This document shows positions 59,289 through 64,000 of a DNA stretch of 64,000 nt, in pieces; position 1 is the first letter of the stretch; every line of letters starts with the position of its first letter. This stretch comes from an uncultured Bacteroidales bacterium. GTDB lineage: Bacteria; Bacteroidota; Bacteroidia; Bacteroidales; Muribaculaceae. The DNA lies in assembly GCA_947176235.1 (NCBI GenBank), contig CAMWPM010000001.1, positions 30,780 to 94,779 on the forward strand. Direction: 5' to 3'. The notes below the pieces were generated by a model that was given only the letters and a program-made list of their open reading frames with translations, was not told the origin of the DNA and searched no databases. Both the position numbers and the translations under genes were made by a program.

Positions 59289-59326
59289 TTAAATATATCA
59301 TTAAATAAATTTTAAATATATCATTA
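59289..59326 (+). repeat. 15-bp direct repeats before the rubrerythrin gene
   Basis: TTAAATATATCATTA occurs exactly at 59289-59303 and 59312-59326, starts 23 bp apart (about two helical turns), ending 4 bp before the ATG. It could be a protein site or part of the 5' leader. Confidence 0.5.
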
Positions 59327-59330
59327 CATT

Positions 59331-59873
59331 ATGAAAGACCTTAAAGGAACTAAAACAGAGGAATGTCTGAAGCTTGCTCTCGCAGGCGAATCTCAGGCTT
59401 GTGTGAACTACTCTTTCTATGCCAAGCAGGCAAAGAAGGACGGTTACGAGCAGATCGGTGCCATCTTCAGCGAGACTTCTCAGAACGAACATGCTCATGC
59501 CAAGATCTGGTTCAAGCTCCTTCATGGCGGAGAAATGCCCGCTACTCCCGAGAACCTTGTTGCTGCAGCAGCAGGTGAAGAGTATGAATACGTGGATATG
59601 TACAAGAACTTTGCCGCAACTGCCCGTGAAGAAGGATTCGATGACATTGCTCGCCTTTTTGAGCGCGTAGGTGAAATCGAGCGTCACCACATGGAGCGCT
59701 ATCGCAAGCTCCTCTCCAACATTGAGGAAGGCATCGTATTCTCACGCGAAGGCGACTGCGTATGGATGTGCCGTGAATGTGGCAACATTCACGTCGGCAA
59801 GAAAGCCCCCGAAGTTTGCCCGGTTTGCAGCCACCCGCAGGCTTACTTCGAACTCCGCCCCGACAACTACTGA
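59331..59873 (+). CDS. Rubrerythrin
   Basis: Non-haem diiron peroxidase reducing hydrogen peroxide in anaerobes. 180 residues: a four-helix ferritin-like domain (about 1-135) with iron ligands in AGESQA, NEHAH and [11 protein letters not shown], then a rubredoxin-like domain with two CxxC pairs ([20 protein letters not shown]). Terminated by its own hairpin. Two exact 15-bp repeats precede the start codon. Confidence 0.93.
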   Translation: MKDLKGTKTEECLKLALAGESQACVNYSFYAKQAKKDGYEQIGAIFSETSQNEHAHAKIWFKLLHGGEMPATPENLVAAAAGEEYEYVDMYKNFAATAREEGFDDIARLFERVGEIERHHMERYRKLLSNIEEGIVFSREGDCVWMCRECGNIHVGKKAPEVCPVCSHPQAYFELRPDNY

Positions 59874-59896
59874 TCCGACATTCCGAACCGTTATTC

Positions 59897-59927
59897 AGCG
59901 ATGTGCCCCATGCACATCGCTTTTTTT
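59897..59927 (+). terminator. Terminator of the rubrerythrin gene
   Basis: AGCGATGTGC (59897-59906) pairs with GCACATCGCT (59912-59921) around CCCAT, followed by a T7 run. Confidence 0.85.
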
Positions 59928-59963
59928 GTGCGATTTTGAATCCAATAATTCGCGATCTGATAT

Positions 59964-60335
59964 TCAGCGGATGAGGGCTCGCCCAGCCCATACACAGAGA
60001 ATGCCGAACACTACGCTTAGCGTCAGATAAAGTGCGAACGTCCACCACTCTCCCTTCTCTCCAAGCATCCACATCTCGTTGGCAAAAGTCGAAAACGTCG
60101 TAAATCCTCCACAAAATCCCGTTACAAGCAGAAGATTGTGATTGTGATTAAGAAGATTGGTATGCTCCAGCAGTCCAAAAAGCAATCCGATAATGAAACA
60201 CCCTATGATATTCACCATAAATGTACCCAACGGGAATGCACCGTGCCAGAAGCTCATTGTCAGGCGGCTGACGAGATAGCGTCCAGCAGCTCCCACAAAT
60301 CCGCCGCTACCTATAATGATTAAGTCCTTAAGCAT
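59964..60335 (-). CDS. crcB: Fluoride exporter CrcB/Fluc
   Basis: 123-residue membrane channel for fluoride with four segments. Signatures are IGSGGFVGAAGRYLVSR at the start, GTFMVNIIGCFIIGLLFG near 38-55 and TGFCGGFTTFSTFANE near 72-87 (the pore Phe/Thr box). It acts as a dual-topology dimer. I see no fluoride riboswitch pattern in its 5' region. Convergent with the rubrerythrin gene. Confidence 0.92.
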   Translation of the reverse strand: MLKDLIIIGSGGFVGAAGRYLVSRLTMSFWHGAFPLGTFMVNIIGCFIIGLLFGLLEHTNLLNHNHNLLLVTGFCGGFTTFSTFANEMWMLGEKGEWWTFALYLTLSVVFGILCVWAGRALIR

Positions 60336-60421
60336 AACATGAATTCCATATTATATTTTAACCCTACTGATTTAACGTTGATCTCAACCATTTATTTTGA
60401 TAGCAACTTTTTTCATTTTCA

Positions 60422-60435
60422 TGTTATGTAACATA
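60422..60435. promoter_or_regulatory. Palindrome upstream of fusA2 (possible regulator site)
   Basis: ATGTTATGTAACAT is a perfect 6+6 inverted repeat around TG, about 160 bp before the fusA2 start and 87 bp before crcB. A CRP-family-type site is possible; in B. thetaiotaomicron the fusA2 gene depends on such a regulator. The match is by symmetry only. Confidence 0.4.
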
Positions 60436-60592
60436 TTCACGTATGATGGAAATATGAAATAAAATTCATAATTTGCGGTCGAAAATGATAGTGAAACTCA
60501 TCAGGCTCTCACATTTTTCTACAATGCGATGCATGGTATCATCATATTTCAACTATCGAATTTTATTCTAACTCATTAATACCTACACTACC

Positions 60593-62749
60593 ATGAAGGT
60601 CTACAAAACCAACGAAATCAAAAACATTGCCCTGCTTGGAAGCAAGGGATCTGGTAAAACCACACTCGCCGAAGCAATGCTTTACGAGTGTGGAGTCATA
60701 AAACGTCGAGGCTCCGTGGAGGCTAAGAACACTGTTTGTGACTATTTTCCCGTTGAAAAAGAATACGGATATTCTGTATTTTCATCAATTTTTTATGCCG
60801 AATTCCTCGGTAAGAAAATCAATGTAATCGACTGCCCGGGTAGCGATGACTTCGTTGGCAACGCAATCACAGCCCTCAACGTCACCGACACTGCCGTCAT
60901 CCTTGTCGACGCCCAGTACGGCGTGGAGGTAGGCACACAGAACATCTACCGCACTGCCGTCTCTCAGCGCAAGCCTGTAATCTTCGCCATGAACCAGCTT
61001 GACGGCGAAAAAGCCGATTACGACAACGTTCTTGAGCAGATGCGCGAGATCTTCGGTAAGAAAGTTATTCCCATCCAGTATCCCATCGTCAGCGGTCCCG
61101 GATTCAATTCCATGATCGACGTTCTTCTTATGAAGAAATACTCATGGGGACCTGAAGGCGGCGTGCCTAAGATCGAGGAAATTCCGGCGGAGGAAATGGA
61201 AAAGGCTCATGAACTGCATCAGCACCTCGTGGAAGCCGCTGCTGAAAATGACGAGACCCTCATGGAGAAATTCTTCGACCAGGGGCATCTCACCGAGGAC
61301 GAAATGCGCGAAGGCATCCGTAAAGGTCTCATCGACCGTTCCATCATGCCCGTATTCTGCGTCAGCGCCCTCAAGGACATGGGCGTGCGCCGTATGATGG
61401 AATTCCTCGGCAACGTCGTCCCCTTCGTTGAGGAAATGCCCGCTCCCGTCGACACCGCCGGCAACCCCGTGCGTCCTGACAGCGAAGGCCCCCTCTCGAT
61501 CTTCATGTTCAAGACCACCGTTGAGCCCCACATCGGCGAAGTCCAGTATTTCAAAGTAATGTCAGGCACGCTCACCACGGGTATCGATCTGGATAATGTC
61601 GACCGTGGCTCAAAGGAGCGCATCTCTCAGATGTTCTGTGTTTGCGGTCAGCTCCGCGAACCCGTCGACAAGCTCTGTGCTGGCGACATCGGCGCCACCG
61701 TCAAGCTCAAGGACGTCCGCACCGGCAATACCCTCGACGCTCGCGGCTGCGACTTTGCATTCGACTTCATCAAATATCCCGCGCCCAAGTACCAGCGCGC
61801 TATCCGTCCCGCCAACGAGGCTGACGCTGAAAAGCTTGCCGGTATCCTCACCCGCATGCACGAGGAGGATCCTACCTGGGAAGTAACTCAGTCAAAGGAG
61901 CTTAAGCAGACAATCCTCTCCGGACAGGGCGAATTCCATCTCCGCACCCTCAAATGGCGCGTCGAGAACAACGACAAACTCCCCATCATCTTCGAAGAGC
62001 CCCGCGTGCCCTATCGTGAGACCATCACCAAGGCTGCCCGCGCCGACTATCGCCACAAGAAGCAATCAGGCGGTTCAGGTCAGTTCGGAGAAGTCCACCT
62101 CATTATCGAGCCCTACACCGAGGGAATGCCCGTACCCGACACATATCGCTTCGGCAATCAGGAGTTCAAGCTCAACGTCCGCGACACCCAGGAGATACCC
62201 CTCGAATGGGGCGGCAAGCTTGTCGTATGCAACTGCATCGTAGGCGGAGCCATCGACGCACGTTTCATCCCCGCCATCGTCAAGGGTCTTATGGACCGAA
62301 TGGAACAAGGTCCCCTCACCGGCTCCTACGCCCGCGACGTCCGCGTCCTCATCTACGACGGCAAGATGCACCCCGTTGATTCCAACGAAATCTCTTTCCG
62401 CCTCGCAGGCCGCAACGCCTTCTCTGAGGCATTCCGCAACGCCGCACCCAAGATTCTTGAGCCCGTTTACGACGTTGAAGTCATGGTGCCCGCCGACGTA
62501 ATGGGCGACGTAATGAGCGACCTGCAGGGACGCCGTGCCATCATCATGGGCATGTCAAGCGAAAACGGATTCGAGAAAATCTCCGCACGCGTTCCCCTCA
62601 AGGAGATGGCATCCTACTCCACCGCCCTCTCATCCATTACCGGCGGACGCTCCTCATTCACAATGAAGTTTGCTTCCTACGAACTCGTGCCCTCCGACGT
62701 TCAGGAGAAGCTTCTCAAGGAGTATGCAGCCAAAAACGTCGAAGACTGA
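60593..62749 (+). CDS. fusA2: Elongation factor G paralogue EF-G2 with degenerate GTPase motifs
   Basis: 718 residues with all five EF-G domains. The G domain deviates from EF-G at catalytic places: G1 is GSKGSGKTT (16-24), the switch I Thr of RGITI is Ser61 (EYGYSVF), and switch II reads DCPGSDDF (80-87) with Ser84 where EF-G has the catalytic His; G4 is NQLD. This matches the Bacteroides EF-G2, known to support translocation without GTP hydrolysis during carbon limitation. The later domains (SGGSGQFGEVHLIIEP; ASYSTALSSITGGRSSFTMKF) are well kept. It stands alone with a 250-bp upstream region. Confidence 0.92.
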   Translation: MKVYKTNEIKNIALLGSKGSGKTTLAEAMLYECGVIKRRGSVEAKNTVCDYFPVEKEYGYSVFSSIFYAEFLGKKINVIDCPGSDDFVGNAITALNVTDTAVILVDAQYGVEVGTQNIYRTAVSQRKPVIFAMNQLDGEKADYDNVLEQMREIFGKKVIPIQYPIVSGPGFNSMIDVLLMKKYSWGPEGGVPKIEEIPAEEMEKAHELHQHLVEAAAENDETLMEKFFDQGHLTEDEMREGIRKGLIDRSIMPVFCVSALKDMGVRRMMEFLGNVVPFVEEMPAPVDTAGNPVRPDSEGPLSIFMFKTTVEPHIGEVQYFKVMSGTLTTGIDLDNVDRGSKERISQMFCVCGQLREPVDKLCAGDIGATVKLKDVRTGNTLDARGCDFAFDFIKYPAPKYQRAIRPANEADAEKLAGILTRMHEEDPTWEVTQSKELKQTILSGQGEFHLRTLKWRVENNDKLPIIFEEPRVPYRETITKAARADYRHKKQSGGSGQFGEVHLIIEPYTEGMPVPDTYRFGNQEFKLNVRDTQEIPLEWGGKLVVCNCIVGGAIDARFIPAIVKGLMDRMEQGPLTGSYARDVRVLIYDGKMHPVDSNEISFRLAGRNAFSEAFRNAAPKILEPVYDVEVMVPADVMGDVMSDLQGRRAIIMGMSSENGFEKISARVPLKEMASYSTALSSITGGRSSFTMKFASYELVPSDVQEKLLKEYAAKNVED

Positions 62750-62812
62750 TCTCATCTCCTGCTGAGAAACATGACACTTACAATCACTAATTGATTACAC
62801 ACTCCCGACTGA

Positions 62813-62850
62813 GGGGAGAGGACGCACACAGAAGCTGTCCTCTCCCCCTT
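62813..62850 (+). terminator. Terminator of fusA2
   Basis: GGGGAGAGGAC (62813-62823) pairs with GTCCTCTCCCC (62837-62847) around a 13-nt loop, followed by CTTTCATT. It lies 64 bp after the stop codon. Confidence 0.7.
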
Positions 62851-62894
62851 TCATTCGCTTCACCCCCGCATCACTATTCTAACTTTTCAACACA

Positions 62895-63821
62895 ATGAAA
62901 CTAAAAAAAATCCTGTCCATCACCCTCCTCTCCGCCGCATCTCTCACCTCTACCGCCCAGTTCCCCGGCGCACCCGCACCCGCCCGTACCCCCGACTGGG
63001 CTAACGTCGACTATGCCGGTGACGGTATCACCGGACATCTCATGGATATCTATAGCCCCGACCCTGACGGACACGACACCCATCCCCTAATCGTCCTCAT
63101 CTACGGCAGCGCCTGGTTCGGCAACGACGGAAAAGGCTACGCCTACGCCTCCCTTGGCGAACAGCTCCGCCAGGCAGGATTCACAGTGGCGTCGATCAAC
63201 CATCGTGCATCCACCGAAGCCCGCTTTCCCGCGCAGATCAACGACGTAAAGGGAGCTATCCGTTATCTCCGCGCCAACGCCGATAAATACGCTATCGACA
63301 CCACCTTCGTCGGAATCACCGGATTCTCCTCCGGCGGTCATCTCTCCTCCATGGCAGGCGTCACCAACGGAGTTTCCACCCTCACCGCCGGCGAAACGAC
63401 TCTTGACATCGAAGGCAACATCGGTGGCAACCTCAACCACTCCAGCAGCGTCAACGCAGTTGTCGACTGGTTCGGACCAATCGACATGTCGCGCATGGAA
63501 GATTGTGCCACAGTTAAAGCGGCCGACTCGCCTGAAGCCGTTCTCATTGGCGGGGCACCAGCAGATCTCCCCGACATGGTAACGCTCATCAGCCCCATCA
63601 ACTACGTCAATGCCTCCTGTCCCCCCTTCATCGTCATCCACGGCGATGCCGACAACGTAGTTCCCTACTGTCAGGGACAATACATGTCCGACGCACTACG
63701 TCAGGCAGGAGTCCTCACCGACTTTATCACCGTACCCGGAGGAGGTCATGGTCCTGTCACATTCAACGACGACACATTCCGCGCCATGACTGAATTTTTC
63801 CGAGCACAGGCAGGACTCTGA
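62895..63821 (+). CDS. Exported alpha/beta hydrolase (esterase family)
   Basis: 308 residues with a signal peptide (MKLKKILSITLLSAASLTSTAQ). Oxyanion region LIVLIYGSAWFGND, nucleophile elbow GITGFSSGGHLSS near 145, acid in VIHGDADNVVPY near 255 and His in PGGGHGPVTFND near 284: a complete BD-FAE/carboxylesterase-like triad. Probably removes acetyl or feruloyl groups from glycans or hydrolyses other esters in the periplasm; substrate is inferred only loosely. Monocistronic. Confidence 0.85.
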   Translation: MKLKKILSITLLSAASLTSTAQFPGAPAPARTPDWANVDYAGDGITGHLMDIYSPDPDGHDTHPLIVLIYGSAWFGNDGKGYAYASLGEQLRQAGFTVASINHRASTEARFPAQINDVKGAIRYLRANADKYAIDTTFVGITGFSSGGHLSSMAGVTNGVSTLTAGETTLDIEGNIGGNLNHSSSVNAVVDWFGPIDMSRMEDCATVKAADSPEAVLIGGAPADLPDMVTLISPINYVNASCPPFIVIHGDADNVVPYCQGQYMSDALRQAGVLTDFITVPGGGHGPVTFNDDTFRAMTEFFRAQAGL

Positions 63822-63875
63822 TCCCCTATTTCAACCACCCGATTAGCCCCGCAATAAAAAAATTTCCGGCGAATC

Positions 63876-63907
63876 GTTGCATAATTCAAGCAAAACACCT
63901 ACCTTTG
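63876..63907 (+). promoter_or_regulatory. Promoter of tRNA-Lys
   Basis: GTTG at 63876-63879, a 20-nt spacer and TACCTTTG at 63900-63907; -7 exact, -33 with one mismatch. It lies 39 nt before the tRNA. Confidence 0.5.
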
Positions 63908-63946
63908 CAACGCTTTTCAAAAGAAGCATCCAAATTATTCACGGAT

Positions 63947-64000
63947 GATTCGCTAGCTCAGCTGGTAGAGCACAACACTTTTAATGTTGGGGTCCTGGGT
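63947..64000 (+). tRNA. tRNA-Lys (anticodon UUU), 5' part
   Basis: Starts GATTCGC, D-arm AGCTCAGCTGGTAGAGC, anticodon stem CAACA/TGTTG with loop CTTTTAA and anticodon TTT at 63980-63982. The window ends in the T-arm, so the 3' half is missing. Confidence 0.93.

Noticed and set aside
60336-60592. Fluoride riboswitch for crcB
   Set aside because: I could not find the conserved riboswitch core on the minus strand upstream of crcB.

Overview
The window is a chromosomal segment from a member of the Bacteroidota, order Bacteroidales. A Muribaculaceae-like gut organism fits best, but that family-level placement is inference. The supporting signs are promoters of the Bacteroidota form (TTTG, 19-20 nt, TAnnTTTG), few Shine-Dalgarno sequences, a serine palmitoyltransferase, an ECF sigma / DUF4974 anti-sigma / outer-membrane barrel operon, DUF4296 and DUF5606 proteins, a two-subunit methylmalonyl-CoA mutase, a GH115 glycosidase, an EF-G2-type paralogue and many signal-peptide (often lipoprotein) products. 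I see no rRNA, IS element, prophage or CRISPR array. The sequence is dense and mostly housekeeping, with a few accessory pieces.

Layout. 1-1.6 kb: start of a lipoprotein gene, a MerR regulator and an M23 peptidase, all leftward. 1.6-9.2 kb, rightward: alaS, tRNA-Pro, aspS, a Nif3-like protein with its zinc-ribbon partner, and spt for sphingolipid synthesis. 9.4-13.4 kb: a five-gene nonulosonic acid (KDN/sialic-acid type) set comprising a cytidylyltransferase, a NeuB-like synthase, a KdsC-type phosphatase, an SDR-like protein without its catalytic residues, and a GT42/MptE-like protein that may be the nonulosonate transferase. 13.4-14.4 kb: an AT-rich non-coding stretch with a repeated TTTACAA word, leading into an XRE-type regulator. 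15.2-16.9 kb: pyrK-pyrD.

16.9-26.2 kb is a leftward run. In transcription order it holds an alpha/beta hydrolase, a membrane-anchored MurF-like ligase, a D-Ala-D-Ala ligase, ileS, a cysteine-free DksA/TraR protein, lspA, a DUF4296 lipoprotein and a small unknown gene. 26.4-34.1 kb: an aminotransferase, a FtsX/LolE-like permease, mltG, an AI-2E-type permease, an MFS transporter, DUF5606, and an MNT-HEPN toxin-antitoxin pair lying between two near-identical copies of one terminator. 34.2-39.9 kb: gmd and fcl (GDP-fucose) followed by a GH115 alpha-glucuronidase, and the divergent gluQ. 40-48.6 kb: a RecD-like helicase, mutB-mutA, dnaG. 48.8-52.5 kb: ECF sigma, anti-sigma and outer-membrane barrel. 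52.5-59 kb: GNAT, two exported peptidases (C1 and C69), maeB, a PepSY-like lipoprotein. 59.3-64 kb: rubrerythrin, crcB, a GTPase-degenerate EF-G2, an exported alpha/beta hydrolase and the 5' part of tRNA-Lys.

The parts most worth following up are the nonulosonate set and its terminal transferase candidate, the hydrolase/MurF-like/Ddl cassette, the TTTACAA-rich region before the XRE gene, the TA module between duplicated terminators, and the EF-G2 whose G-domain lacks key catalytic residues.
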